From Alphaproteobacteria bacterium (lineage in GTDB: Bacteria; Pseudomonadota; Alphaproteobacteria; Rhodobacterales; Rhodobacteraceae), in assembly GCA_030425925.1 (NCBI GenBank), contig JAUHZO010000007.1, positions 1 through 64,000 on the forward strand: a stretch of DNA of 64,000 bases. Reading direction: 5' to 3'. Under the pieces are notes generated by a model. That model did no database searches, had not been told where the DNA came from, and saw only the letters and a program-made list of their open reading frames with translations. A program made the translations under genes and the position numbers. This document shows positions 33,188 to 42,292 of the stretch, piece after piece; position 1 is the stretch's first letter, and each line of letters starts with the position of its first letter.

Positions 33188-34999
33188 ATGCCGACAGACC
33201 TGAGCGATCGCGATATTGCCCGCGCCGAGCGCCAATCCGGCTGGCGCACCGTGCGTCGCGTGTGGCCTTATCTGTGGCCCGAGGGGCAGGTCTGGGTGAA
33301 ACGCCGCGTGGTGATCGCGCTGGCCTTCCTGCTGGCCTCCAAGCTGATCGCGGTGGGCACGCCGATCCTCTACAAGCGCGCGGTCGACAGCCTGTCGGGC
33401 GAGGTGCCGGACCTGATGCTGGGCGCGGTGGGCCTGACCGTCGCCTACGGCATGGCTCGGCTGATGAGCGTGGGCTTCCAGCAATTGCGCGACGCGGTGT
33501 TCGCCAAGGTCGGCCAGCGCGCGCTGCGCGCGCTGGCGCTGGAGACCTTCACCCATATCCACCGCCTGTCCATGCGCTATCACATCACCCGCAAGACCGG
33601 CGGGCTGAGCCGGATCATCGAGCGCGGCGTGAAGGGTGTGGAATTCCTGCTGCGCTTCCTGCTGTTCTCCATCGGGCCGCTGATGCTGGAACTGCTGATG
33701 ATCGCGGTGGTGCTCTTCGTGCTGTTCGATGCCTGGTACCTGGCGGTCGTGGCGGGGGTCATCGCGCTCTATATCTGGTTCACCTTCAAGGTCACCGAAT
33801 GGCGCGTGAAATTGCGCCGCGAGATGAACGACCAGGACACCGACGCCAACCAGAAGGCCATCGACAGCCTGCTGAACTTCGAGACGGTGAAATATTTCGG
33901 TGCCGAGGCGCGCGAGGCCGCGCGCTACGACGTGGCGATGCAGGCCTATGAAAAGGCGGCGATCAAGACCTCGACCTCGCTTGCGATGCTGAATTTCGGC
34001 CAGTCGCTGATCATCACCTCGGGCCTTGTGGCGGTGATGGTGATGGCGGCGCTTGGCGTGCAGGCAGGCACGCTGACGGTGGGCGATTTCGTCATGGTCA
34101 ACGCCTACATGATCCAGATCACCATGCCGCTGAACTTCCTCGGCACCGTCTACCGCGAGATCCGTCAGGCGCTGGTGGACATGGGCGAGATGTTCGACCT
34201 GCTGGAACAGCCGCGCGAGGTGGCCGACACGCCCGGCGCGCCGGCGCTGGCGGTCAAGGGCGGTGTGGTGGTGTTCGAGGGCGTGCGCTTCGGCTACGAT
34301 CCGGCGCGCCCGATCCTCAAGGGCATCGACGTGCGTGTCGGTGCGGGCGAGAACGTGGCGCTGGTGGGGCCTTCGGGCTCGGGCAAGTCCACCATCGGGC
34401 GGCTGCTGTTCCGCTTCTACGACGTGGGCGCAGGCCGGATCAGCATCGACGGGCAGGACGTGCGCGACGTGACGCAGGACAGCCTGCACGCCGCCATCGG
34501 CGTGGTGCCGCAGGACACGGTGCTGTTCAACGACACGATCCGCTACAACATCGCCTATGGCCGCGACGGTGCCACCGAAGACGAGATCGTGGCCGCGGCG
34601 AGGGCGGCGCAGATCCACGACTTCATCAGCCGTCTGCCCGAAGGCTACGACACCCAGGTGGGCGAGCGCGGGCTGAAACTGTCGGGCGGCGAAAAGCAGC
34701 GCGTGGGTATCGCCCGGACCCTGCTGAAGAACCCGCCGATCCTGCTTCTGGACGAGGCGACCTCGGCGCTGGATACCGAGACCGAGGCCTCGATCCAGGA
34801 TGCCCTGAAACTTGCGGGCAAGGGGCGCACGGTCATCACCATCGCGCACCGGTTGTCGACGATTGCCGATGCCGACCGGATCGTGGTGCTGGAAGAGGGC
34901 GAGGTTGTCGAGGAGGGCACCCATGCCGACCTCCTGGCCAGGAGCGGGCGCTACGCCGCGCTCTGGACGCGGCAGCAATCCGAACGCGACGCGGCCTGA
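33188..34999 (+). CDS. Atm1-type ABC exporter
   Basis: This encodes a 603-aa half-transporter. The membrane domain (about 40-320) has six helices and the Atm1 family sequences FQQLRDAVFAKVGQRALR, RYHITRKTGGLSRIIERG and NYETVKYF-like LLNFETVKYFGAE. The ATPase domain has Walker A GPSGSGKST (~394-402), signature LSGGEKQRVGIARTLLK (~497-513) and Walker B ILLLDEATSALD (~517-528). Bacterial Atm1 proteins export glutathione conjugates or complexes linked to Fe-S homeostasis and heavy-metal tolerance. The start MPTDLSDRD has an AGAAGGACAACC ribosome site. Confidence 0.92.
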   Translation: MPTDLSDRDIARAERQSGWRTVRRVWPYLWPEGQVWVKRRVVIALAFLLASKLIAVGTPILYKRAVDSLSGEVPDLMLGAVGLTVAYGMARLMSVGFQQLRDAVFAKVGQRALRALALETFTHIHRLSMRYHITRKTGGLSRIIERGVKGVEFLLRFLLFSIGPLMLELLMIAVVLFVLFDAWYLAVVAGVIALYIWFTFKVTEWRVKLRREMNDQDTDANQKAIDSLLNFETVKYFGAEAREAARYDVAMQAYEKAAIKTSTSLAMLNFGQSLIITSGLVAVMVMAALGVQAGTLTVGDFVMVNAYMIQITMPLNFLGTVYREIRQALVDMGEMFDLLEQPREVADTPGAPALAVKGGVVVFEGVRFGYDPARPILKGIDVRVGAGENVALVGPSGSGKSTIGRLLFRFYDVGAGRISIDGQDVRDVTQDSLHAAIGVVPQDTVLFNDTIRYNIAYGRDGATEDEIVAAARAAQIHDFISRLPEGYDTQVGERGLKLSGGEKQRVGIARTLLKNPPILLLDEATSALDTETEASIQDALKLAGKGRTVITIAHRLSTIADADRIVVLEEGEVVEEGTHADLLARSGRYAALWTRQQSERDAA

Positions 35000-35006
35000 G
35001 CGGGGC

Positions 35007-35054
35007 GCCGAAGTCTTGCAAAGACTTCGGCCGGATGCTTTGCAAGCATCCGGC
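35007..35054 (+). terminator. Tandem TGC-centred palindromes after the ABC exporter gene
   Basis: Two adjoining perfect palindromes start 8 bp after the stop. They have arms GCCGAAGTCTT/AAGACTTCGGC (35007-35017, 35021-35031) around GCA, and GCCGGATGCTT/AAGCATCCGGC (35030-35040, 35044-35054) around TGC. Each can form a short hairpin and probably terminates or stabilises the transcript. The same design recurs after pntB. Confidence 0.65.
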
Positions 35055-35143
35055 GCCCGGCGGCTCCGTTGCGCGTCGGCTGTTGCCTATCGGAAACTTC
35101 CCTCCTAGTTAGTGGACCGTTGCATACGAGCGGAGGGACTCAC

Positions 35144-37291
35144 ATGAGCGATCGGGTGGCGCGCGCCGGCCTGCAGGTGGCGGCAGAGCTTGCGGATTTC
35201 ATCGAGCGGGAGGCGCTCCCCGGGAGCGGCGTCGAGGCCGGGCGGTTCTGGCAGGGGCTGAGCGATCTGGCGCATGATTTCGGCCCGAAGAACGCGGCGC
35301 TTCTGGCGCGCCGCGCCGATCTTCAGGCGCAGATCGACGCCTGGCACAAGGCGCGTGCCAACCAGCCGCACGATCACGAGGCCTACAAGGCCTTTCTCAC
35401 CCGGATCGGCTATCTGATCCCCGAAGGCGAGGCCTTCGAGATCGAGACCGCCAACACCGATCCCGAGATCGCCACCGTGGCCGGGCCGCAGCTGGTGGTG
35501 CCCATCACCAATGCCCGCTACGCGCTGAACGCCGCCAATGCGCGCTGGGGCTCGCTTTACGATTGTCTCTACGGCACCGACGCCATGGGCAGCCTGCCCC
35601 CCGCCGGAGGCTACAACCGGGGCCGCGGCGCGCGCGTGGTGGCGCGGTCGCGGGTGTTCCTGGACGAGGCCTTTCCCATCGACGGCACCAGCCATGCCGA
35701 CGCGCGGCGCTATTACGTCGACCGCGGCCAGCTTCTGGTGGACGACCTGCCGCTGCTGGAACCCGCGAAATTCGTGGGCTATCGCGGCCATCCCAAGGCA
35801 CCCGACGCGGTGCTCTTGCGCAACAACGGGCTGCATGTGGAACTGGTCTTTGACCGCACCCACATGATCGGCGCGCGCGACCAGGCGGGGCTGGCGGATG
35901 TACGGCTGGAATCCGCCGTCTCGGCGATCATGGATTGCGAGGATTCGGTTGCCTGCGTGGACGCCGCCGACAAGGTGGCCGCCTATCGCAACTGGCTGGG
36001 CCTGATGAAGGGCGACCTGACCGACACCTTCCGGAAGGGCGGGCAGACCGTCACCCGCGCGCTGCACCCCGACCTCACCTACACCGCGCCCGATGGCGGC
36101 GACGTGACGGTGAAGGGCCGGGCGCTGATGCTGGTGCGCAATGTCGGCCACCTGATGACCAACCCGGCGATCCTGCTGCGCGACGGCACCGAGATCTACG
36201 AGGGGCTGATGGACGCCATGGTCACGGTCCTGATCGCCAAGCATGACCTGCTCAAGACCGCGGGCGCGCGCAACAGCCATGCGGGTTCGGTCTATGTGGT
36301 CAAGCCCAAGATGCACGGCCCCGACGAGGTGGCTTTTGCCGATGCGAGCATGAGCTTTGTCGAGCAAACCCTTGGCCTGCCGCAATATACCGTGAAACTT
36401 GGCATCATGGATGAAGAGCGGCGCACCTCGGTGAACCTCAAGGAATCGATCCGCGCCGCAAAACATCGCGTGGCCTTCATCAATACCGGCTTCCTGGACC
36501 GCACCGGGGACGAGATCCACACCTCGATGGAGGCCGGGCCGTTCAGCCGCAAGGATTTCATCAAGCGCAAGGCCTGGATCGGCGGGTATGAGGACCGCAA
36601 CGTGGATATCGGGCTGGAATGCGGGCTGTCGGGCCGGGCGCAGATCGGCAAGGGCATGTGGGCGATGCCCGACAGGATGGCCGCGATGCTGGAGGCCAAG
36701 GTCGACCACCCCAAATCCGGGGCGAACTGCGCCTGGGTGCCCAGCCCCACGGCGGCCACCCTGCACGCGCTGCACTACCACCGGATCGACGTCTTTGCGG
36801 TGCAGGCGCGCCTGCGCGAGGGCGGTCGGCGCGCGCATGTGGACATCCTCCTGGACATCCCGCTGGCCTCGTTCCGGCGCTGGAGCAAGGCGCAGATCAC
36901 CCGCGAGGTCGAGAACAATGCGCAAGGCATCCTGGGTTATGTGGTGCGCTGGATCGACGCCGGGGTGGGCTGCTCCAAGGTGCCGGACATCCATGATGTG
37001 GGCCTGATGGAGGACCGCGCCACCTGCCGCATCTCGTCCCAGCACATCGCCAACTGGCTGCATCACGGCGTGGTCTTGGAAGGGGAGGTGATGGAGATCC
37101 TCAAGCGCATGGCCGAGGTGGTGGACCGCCAGAACGAAGGCGATCCGGGCTATCGCCCGATGGCGCCGGGCTTTGACGGGATCGCCTTCCGGGCGGCCTG
37201 CGACCTGGTCTTCAAGGGGCGCGAGCAGCCTTCGGGCTATACCGAGCCGGTCCTGCACGCCCGGCGGCTGGAATTGAAGGCGGCGGGCTGA
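35144..37291 (+). CDS. glcB: Malate synthase G
   Basis: This encodes a 715-aa enzyme of the glyoxylate cycle that condenses glyoxylate and acetyl-CoA to malate. Conserved stretches include [40 protein letters not shown] (acidic Mg2+ and glyoxylate region), [30 protein letters not shown] and [24 protein letters not shown] (catalytic Asp). The ATG is preceded by GGAGGGACTCAC; the open frame extends upstream without homology. The length is normal for the G isoform. It supports growth on acetate or glycolate. Confidence 0.96.
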   Translation: MSDRVARAGLQVAAELADFIEREALPGSGVEAGRFWQGLSDLAHDFGPKNAALLARRADLQAQIDAWHKARANQPHDHEAYKAFLTRIGYLIPEGEAFEIETANTDPEIATVAGPQLVVPITNARYALNAANARWGSLYDCLYGTDAMGSLPPAGGYNRGRGARVVARSRVFLDEAFPIDGTSHADARRYYVDRGQLLVDDLPLLEPAKFVGYRGHPKAPDAVLLRNNGLHVELVFDRTHMIGARDQAGLADVRLESAVSAIMDCEDSVACVDAADKVAAYRNWLGLMKGDLTDTFRKGGQTVTRALHPDLTYTAPDGGDVTVKGRALMLVRNVGHLMTNPAILLRDGTEIYEGLMDAMVTVLIAKHDLLKTAGARNSHAGSVYVVKPKMHGPDEVAFADASMSFVEQTLGLPQYTVKLGIMDEERRTSVNLKESIRAAKHRVAFINTGFLDRTGDEIHTSMEAGPFSRKDFIKRKAWIGGYEDRNVDIGLECGLSGRAQIGKGMWAMPDRMAAMLEAKVDHPKSGANCAWVPSPTAATLHALHYHRIDVFAVQARLREGGRRAHVDILLDIPLASFRRWSKAQITREVENNAQGILGYVVRWIDAGVGCSKVPDIHDVGLMEDRATCRISSQHIANWLHHGVVLEGEVMEILKRMAEVVDRQNEGDPGYRPMAPGFDGIAFRAACDLVFKGREQPSGYTEPVLHARRLELKAAG

Positions 37292-37535
37292 GGGGTTGCG
37301 CCCCGCTGGCGCGGGTCGCCGGGGGGCGCGCGGGGCCTGCCGGCCCCGCGCGCGGGCACCTTGGGCCAGGCGGGGGGGGCAGGCGGCGTGTCCTGTGGCA
37401 CGGACAGAGGGGGCGCTGCCCCCGCCCCTGCGGGGCCCCCCGGAGGTATTTCTGGAAAGATGAAAGCAGGAAAGAGACGAGATGGCGACGTCGGCACGGG
37501 ATGGTGCGGCGGCGCAGGTTGATGAGGCGTGAGGG
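37292..37535. repeat. GC-rich gap with a dispersed intergenic element
   Basis: The gap after glcB holds a hairpin with GGGGGC (37409-37414) and GCCCCC (37418-37423), followed by CGGAGGTATTTCTGGAAAG (37441-37459) and ATGAAAGC. This is one of four similar hairpin-plus-GTATTT elements in the window and may be the glcB terminator. No gene is evident. Confidence 0.55.
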
Positions 37536-37709
37536 ATGGCAGGCGGATTTGTCCATGTGATGCGGTCCACCGCGACCCCGTTGATCAAGATCGGCCTGAG
37601 CGAACGGTCGCCGCATTTTCGGGCACGGGGGGTGAACCGGGGCGGTGGCTATGCAGGGTTCGACGGCTGGTCCGTGGCGGATGACCGGCAGGTCACGGAT
37701 TGCGGGCAG
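37536..37709 (+). pseudogene. Possible 5' remnant of a GIY-YIG nuclease-like gene
   Basis: An ATG-initiated frame reads MAGGFVHVMRSTATPLIKIG, continuing LSERSPHFRARG...GYAGFDGWSVADDRQVTDC. The opening resembles the T5orf172/GIY-YIG fold (xVYVMxxxxxxxxKIGxSxxxPxxR). After about residue 58 the frame turns into low-complexity sequence that overlaps the next gene in another frame. The C-terminal half of such a domain is missing. It looks like a decayed or truncated copy, but the resemblance is short. Confidence 0.35.
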
Positions 37710-37893
37710 CCTTCGGGTCCTCCCGGGCCCGGGCGGTATGCCTGGGATGCTGGTGCTGAAGGCGGAAGGCTGAGCGTGCCGCCTTTGCCCGCTTTCCCGG
37801 CATGTGCGCAGGCGACAGGCAACGCGTGGGGCGGTGAACCTTTCCGAAACCGTTGCGATGGTCTACATAGGACCGAGGCAAACGGAGAACAGC
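37710..37893. other. Upstream region of the GATase1 hydrolase gene
   Basis: About 180 bp that carry the presumed promoter of the following gene. No repeat or operator stands out. The ribosome-binding site before 37894 is weak (AACGGAGAACAGC). Confidence 0.3.
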
Positions 37894-38667
37894 ATGACCC
37901 GCCCTGTCGTCGGCATCATCGGCAACCAGCATCTGATCAACGACACCTACGAGGTGCATGCCGGCGGGTCGATGAATTCCGAGGCGGTTGCCACGGTCTC
38001 GTGCTGCCTGCCGCTGCTGATCCCGGCCGATCCGCGCTTTGTGTCGGTGGCCGAACTGCTGGACACCTGTGACGGCTTCCTGCTGACCGGCGGGCGGCCC
38101 AACGTGCATCCCGAGGAATATGGCGAAGAGGCGACCGAGGCGCATGGCGCGTTCGACCGCTGCCGCGATGCCATCACCCTGCCGCTGGTGCGGGCCTGCG
38201 TGGAGCGCGGCCAGCCCTTCCTTGGCGTCTGCCGCGGCTTTCAGGAGGTCAACGTGGCCATGGGCGGCACGCTTTACCCCGAGATCCGCGATCTGCCGGG
38301 GCGGATGAACCACCGCATGCCCCCCGACGGCACCATCGAAGAGAAATTCGCCTTGCGCCACATGGTCAGCTTTGCCGAAGGCGGGCCGTTCCACCGGCTC
38401 TTCGGCGCGTCCGAGGTGATGACAAACACGCTGCACGGGCAGGGGATCAAGCGGGCCGGCGCGCGCATCGTCATCGACGGCCACGCCCCCGACGGCACGC
38501 CCGAGGCGATCTATGTCGAGGGTGCGCCGGGCTTTACCCTTTCGGTGCAGTGGCATCCGGAGTACAACGCGGCCAACGATCCGGTCTCGCGGCCGCTGTT
38601 CGAGGCGTTTGGCGATGCGGCGCGGGCCTGGGCTGCCGGGGCGGCCCCGGTGCGGCGCAGCGCCTGA
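37894..38667 (+). CDS. Class I glutamine amidotransferase-like gamma-glutamyl hydrolase (peptidase C26, PuuD-like)
   Basis: This encodes a 257-aa protein. The nucleophile Cys lies in FLGVCRGFQEVNVAMGG (about 113) and the His-Glu of the triad in SVQWHPEYN (about 220-222). GFLLTGGRPNVHPEEYG and NTLHGQGIKRAG match gamma-glutamyl-gamma-aminobutyrate hydrolases of the putrescine pathway. No other puu genes are adjacent, so the natural substrate (gamma-Glu-GABA or another gamma-glutamyl compound) is not settled. Confidence 0.88.
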   Translation: MTRPVVGIIGNQHLINDTYEVHAGGSMNSEAVATVSCCLPLLIPADPRFVSVAELLDTCDGFLLTGGRPNVHPEEYGEEATEAHGAFDRCRDAITLPLVRACVERGQPFLGVCRGFQEVNVAMGGTLYPEIRDLPGRMNHRMPPDGTIEEKFALRHMVSFAEGGPFHRLFGASEVMTNTLHGQGIKRAGARIVIDGHAPDGTPEAIYVEGAPGFTLSVQWHPEYNAANDPVSRPLFEAFGDAARAWAAGAAPVRRSA

Positions 38668-38740
38668 GATTCGCGCCAGCGCAAGGACGGCGGCGCAGCG
38701 GTCGCGCCAAAATGGCGTCACGCCAGCTGCGGAGGGACCC

Positions 38741-39265
38741 ATGCGGATCCTGATTGCCTATGCCACGACGGAGGGCCAGACCCGGCGGATCTGCCGCTTT
38801 GCCGCCGACCGCCTTGTGACCGCGGGCCACAGTGTCGAACTGCTGAACGTGACCGACGGCGAAGGGCTGGACATGGCGCGGTTCGATGCCGCGCTGCTGG
38901 CCGGATCGGTCCATGTCTGGAAGCTGCAGCCCGATCTGGTGTCCTTCGCTGCGGCGCAGGCCGGGGCGTTGGCGCAATTGCCGACCCTGTTCCTGCAGGT
39001 TTCGCTGGCGGCCAGCGGCGACGATGCCGACGAACGCGCCGATCTGGACCGGATCGCCCGCGACTTCTTTGAAAGAACGGGCTGGACGCCGTCCCGGTGG
39101 GCGCATGTGGCCGGCGCCTTCCGCTTTGACGCCTACGATTTCTTCAAGTCCTGGATCATGCGCCGCATCGCGCGCGACCACGGGATCGAGGTGGCACCGA
39201 ACGGCACCACCGAGTTCACCGACTGGGCCGCGCTTGGCGCGCTGCTGGATGACTGGGCCGCCTGA
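38741..39265 (+). CDS. Flavodoxin-domain protein (HemG-like)
   Basis: This encodes a 174-aa flavodoxin-fold protein. The N-terminus MRILIAYATTEGQTRRICRFAADRL carries the FMN phosphate loop (TTEGQT). AALLAGSVHVWKLQPDLVSF and LPTLFLQVSLAASG fit the group of flavodoxins that includes HemG protoporphyrinogen dehydrogenase. Whether it acts in haem synthesis is unproven. GGAGGGACCC directly precedes the ATG, and the upstream open frame is unconserved. Confidence 0.85.
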   Translation: MRILIAYATTEGQTRRICRFAADRLVTAGHSVELLNVTDGEGLDMARFDAALLAGSVHVWKLQPDLVSFAAAQAGALAQLPTLFLQVSLAASGDDADERADLDRIARDFFERTGWTPSRWAHVAGAFRFDAYDFFKSWIMRRIARDHGIEVAPNGTTEFTDWAALGALLDDWAA

Positions 39266-39273
39266 CCGGGCGC

Positions 39274-40302
39274 TCAGCGGGCCATGGCCCGGCGGAACAG
39301 CCGGGCCGCCATGGGCGCGCCCAGGATCACCACGAACAGCCGCACCACGTGATGGGCGACGACAAAGGCCACATCGGCCCCGACGATCAGCGCCAGCACC
39401 GTCAGTTCCGCCTGTCCGCCCGGGGCGAAGGACAGCAGCGTCTCGCGCCCCGGTGCCAGGCCGGTCTGGTAGATCGCCTCGACAAAGACCACCGTCAGCA
39501 CGATCAGGATCAGGCAGAAACCGACACCGGCGGCCAGGTCGCGGCGAATCTCGGACAGGGTGATGCCGACATATTTGCTGCCGATGGACAGGCCTATGAA
39601 GAACTGGGCCGCCCAGATCGCCTCGGACGGGGGGCGGTGGTGCAGAAAGCCCGCCAGCGTCACCGCGGCGGTCAGGATCAGCGGGCCCAGGATGGTGGCA
39701 CCGAACAGGCCAAGACGTTCGCCGCCCTTCCAGCCCACAAGCGCACAGACCGCCATCAGCCCCAGTTCGGCGGGCGGTAGCGTGGTCAGCGGCGCGCCCG
39801 GCGGGTTGGTCAGGTCGGATTGCCAGACGAATTTCAGCAGGAAGGGCAGGGCAACGACGATCACCAGCACCCGCGTGGCATGGATCAGCGACAGCGACCG
39901 GATATTGCCGCCCGCCTCTTCGCCAAAGACCATCATGTCCTGCAGGCCTCCGGGCATGGCGCTGTAATAGGCGGTGGGGAAGTCATAGCCCCAGATGCGC
40001 TGGAAATAGGGCACGCCCAGCGCGCCGATGACCAGCACCATCACCGGGACCAGCACCAGCGTGGGCCACATCGCGGGAAAGCTGGCCAGCACCGGCGGGG
40101 TCAGCGTGGCCCCCACGGCCACACCGAGGATGGTGCGCATGCCTTCGTTGAGCGGGCCGATCCCCTTCAGCGGCACCCCGGCCAGCGCCGCCAGCAGGCT
40201 GGCAAAGATCGGTCCCAGCAGCCAGGCCAGGGGCAGCGCCAGCAGGTGAAAGACGGCGACCCCGACAAGGCCCGTGGCAAAGGCGTACAGCACCGGCTTC
40301 AT
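39274..40302 (-). CDS. AbrB-family (PF05145) membrane transporter
   Basis: This encodes a 342-aa polytopic membrane protein with about ten helices in two internal repeats. Signatures are LPLAWLLGPIFASLLAALAG (about 23-42), GYDFPTAYYSAMPGGLQDMMVFGEEAGGN (about 100-128) and FAPGGQAELTVLALIVGADVAFVVAHHVVR in the second half. The family name is historical and misleading; it is not the AbrB regulator. Transport of organic acids is likely. Its ATG overlaps the GntR gene stop by 4 bp, so regulator and permease form one operon. Confidence 0.88.
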   Translation of the reverse strand: MKPVLYAFATGLVGVAVFHLLALPLAWLLGPIFASLLAALAGVPLKGIGPLNEGMRTILGVAVGATLTPPVLASFPAMWPTLVLVPVMVLVIGALGVPYFQRIWGYDFPTAYYSAMPGGLQDMMVFGEEAGGNIRSLSLIHATRVLVIVVALPFLLKFVWQSDLTNPPGAPLTTLPPAELGLMAVCALVGWKGGERLGLFGATILGPLILTAAVTLAGFLHHRPPSEAIWAAQFFIGLSIGSKYVGITLSEIRRDLAAGVGFCLILIVLTVVFVEAIYQTGLAPGRETLLSFAPGGQAELTVLALIVGADVAFVVAHHVVRLFVVILGAPMAARLFRRAMAR

Positions 40303-40964
40303 GTCTCGAGCCGCCTCAGCCGGTAGCGCAGCGAGGTTTGCAGATGCGCCTCGGCCGCGACGCGCGCGGCCTGGCCATCGCGGGCGCGCAGCGCGGCGAT
40401 GATGTCGCGGTGCTGGTCGAGCACGGTGTCGATCCGCGTGTCGTCGCCATAGGTGGTGGGGCCCAGCAGCAGCAGCGCGTGGTTCAGCGCCCGCGCCGAC
40501 ACCGGCAGAAACCGGTTGCGCGCGGCGTGGCAAAGGGTGCGGTGAAAGCGCTGGTTCACCTCGGCGGCACGGGCCGGTTGGTGGCGCGAGGCGGCGATTT
40601 CCTCGTTCAGCGCCTCCAGCGTGTCGAATTCGGCCGGGGTGCCGTGACGGGCGGCGAGGTCGGCGGCGGTGCCCTCCAGCACCACGCGCATCTCGTAGAG
40701 TTCGACCGTCTCGGCATGGCCGAAGCGGCGCAGCACGGCACCGATCCGGGGGCGGTGTTCCACGATGCCGTCGGCCTCCAGCCGCCGCAGGGCCTCACGC
40801 ACGGGAGTGCGCGACAGCGACAGGCGCGCGCCGACCTCTTCTTCGCGCAGGCGGTCGCCGGGGGCATAGCGGCCCTCGCGGATGGCGGAGATCAGCGCGT
40901 CATAAGCCGCCTCGCCGCTGGGTTTGGCGGCGGCCGGGTCGGGCGGGGAAACGGGGCTTGTCAT
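40299..40964 (-). CDS. GntR-family regulator, FCD (FadR-like) type
   Basis: This encodes a 221-aa regulator with an N-terminal winged helix (about 15-80: YAPGDRLREEEVGARLSLSRTPVREALRRLEADGIVEHRPRIGAVL). A C-terminal helical FCD ligand-binding domain follows (about 90-215), with probable metal-binding His residues (NQRFHRTLCHAARN, VLDQHRDIIAAL). It is encoded divergently from an extradiol dioxygenase operon, and a symmetric operator lies in between. It therefore probably controls both the permease and the dioxygenase genes in response to an aromatic-derived acid. Confidence 0.92.
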   Translation of the reverse strand: MTSPVSPPDPAAAKPSGEAAYDALISAIREGRYAPGDRLREEEVGARLSLSRTPVREALRRLEADGIVEHRPRIGAVLRRFGHAETVELYEMRVVLEGTAADLAARHGTPAEFDTLEALNEEIAASRHQPARAAEVNQRFHRTLCHAARNRFLPVSARALNHALLLLGPTTYGDDTRIDTVLDQHRDIIAALRARDGQAARVAAEAHLQTSLRYRLRRLET

Positions 40965-40966
40965 GT

Positions 40967-40986
40967 TTGTATCCTTCTGGATACAA
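40967..40986. promoter_or_regulatory. GntR-type operator
   Basis: Perfect 8-bp arms TTGTATCC (40967-40974) and GGATACAA (40979-40986) enclose TTCT, directly upstream of the gntR start and between the divergent genes. FCD-type GntR regulators typically bind such TTGTATxx/xxATACAA palindromes. Autoregulation and control of the dioxygenase operon are inferred. Confidence 0.7.
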
Positions 40987-41148
40987 CACCGCTATCGCAC
41001 TGGCCCGCGCGGGTCAAAGGCGGTGTTGCGCCGCAGGGCCGCCAGGCCCGCTGTAAAATGCCGTTTGCCTGCCTTGCGGGCGCGGGGCATGCTGCCGCGC
41101 AACCCGACCCGCGCACAGGCCCGCGCCCGAGGGAGAGAGGACACCGAC

Positions 41149-42099
41149 ATGACCCAGCCCACCAACCCGTCTTTCGACATCGCCCATCTGGGCCATGTGG
41201 AGATGCTGACCGACCGCTTCGACGAAAGCCTCGCCTTTTTCACCGAGGTCTACGGTCTGAAGCTGAGCGCGCAGGAGGGCGGCAGCGCCTGGCTGCGCGC
41301 CTGGGACGATTACGAATTCCACTCGCTCAAGCTGACGGCGGCAGAGACGACGGGCGTGGGCCATATCGGCTATCGCGCCGCCAGCCCCGAGGCGCTGGAG
41401 CGCCGTGTGGCGGCGATCGAGGCGTCGGGGTTCAGGACCCATGGCTGGGTCGAGGGTGACCTGGGTCATGGCCGCGCCTTCCGCTTCGAGGATCCGTTCG
41501 GGCACGTGTTCGAGATCTACTACGACACCCGCCGCGCCGAGGGTGATCCGGCCGCGCTCAAGAACATGGCCAGCCGGTTCACCGGTGTGCCGCCGCGGCG
41601 CATCGACCATCTGAACCTTCTGGCCGAGGATGTCAGCGAATTCCGCCGCTTCATGGAGACCTGCCTGGGCAGCCGGGTGACCGAGATGATCCAGCTGGAC
41701 AACGGGCGGATCGGCGGCTGCTGGTTCACGGTCAACAACAAGACCTATGATCTGGCCTGTACCGAAGAGCACGGGAAGGGCCACGGGCGGCTGCATCACG
41801 TGACCTACGCCACCGACCAGCGCGAGGACATCCTGCGCGCCGCCGACCTGTTCCTCGAGGCGGGTGTGCATATCGAGACCGGCCCGCACAAGCACGCGAT
41901 CCAGGGGACGTTCTTTCTGTACGTGTGGGAGCCGGCGGGCAACCGGGTGGAACTGGCCAATGCCGGCGCGCGGCTGATCCTGGCCCCGGACTGGGAGCCG
42001 GTGGTCTGGACCGAGGCCGAGCGCCGGAAGGGGCAGGCCTGGGGGCTGAAGACCATCGAGACCTTCCACACGCACGGCACGCCTCCGGTGAAGGGCTGA
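41149..42099 (+). CDS. Class I extradiol ring-cleavage dioxygenase (catechol 2,3-dioxygenase-like, VOC superfamily)
   Basis: This encodes a 316-aa protein with two vicinal-oxygen-chelate domains (about 8-130 and 150-285). Iron ligands fit His154 (RRIDHLNLL), His216/217 (RLHHVTYAT) and Glu268 (GNRVELAN). The C-terminal APDWEPVVWTEAE is characteristic of catechol 2,3-dioxygenases. It would open an aromatic diol ring next to the hydroxyls. The natural substrate is unknown and no classical meta-pathway genes are adjacent. AGGGAGAGAGG precedes the chosen ATG. Confidence 0.85.
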   Translation: MTQPTNPSFDIAHLGHVEMLTDRFDESLAFFTEVYGLKLSAQEGGSAWLRAWDDYEFHSLKLTAAETTGVGHIGYRAASPEALERRVAAIEASGFRTHGWVEGDLGHGRAFRFEDPFGHVFEIYYDTRRAEGDPAALKNMASRFTGVPPRRIDHLNLLAEDVSEFRRFMETCLGSRVTEMIQLDNGRIGGCWFTVNNKTYDLACTEEHGKGHGRLHHVTYATDQREDILRAADLFLEAGVHIETGPHKHAIQGTFFLYVWEPAGNRVELANAGARLILAPDWEPVVWTEAERRKGQAWGLKTIETFHTHGTPPVKG

Positions 42100-42112
42100 G
42101 CGCGTCACGGGC

Positions 42113-42139
42113 GGAAATTTCCTTGCCAAGGAAATTTCC
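42113..42139 (+). terminator. Near-zero-loop palindrome after the dioxygenase gene
   Basis: Arms GGAAATTTCCTTG (42113-42125) and CAAGGAAATTTCC (42127-42139) are perfect complements around one base and are flanked by GC pairs. It lies 13 bp after the stop. It matches the other post-gene palindromes in layout, so partial termination before the downstream dehydrogenase gene is possible. Confidence 0.55.
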
Positions 42140-42292
42140 CGCGCCCGGTGGCACGCGGGGTGCCAGGGCCCGGCGGGACGACGCACGGCGCTCGTCCCGG
42201 CCCCGGGCCGGAACATCGCCCCGCCCGCCGTCCCGCAGACGGTGCACATTGCCGGGGTCCGGACCGGTGTCAGAAGAGAGGACAGGGCAGCC

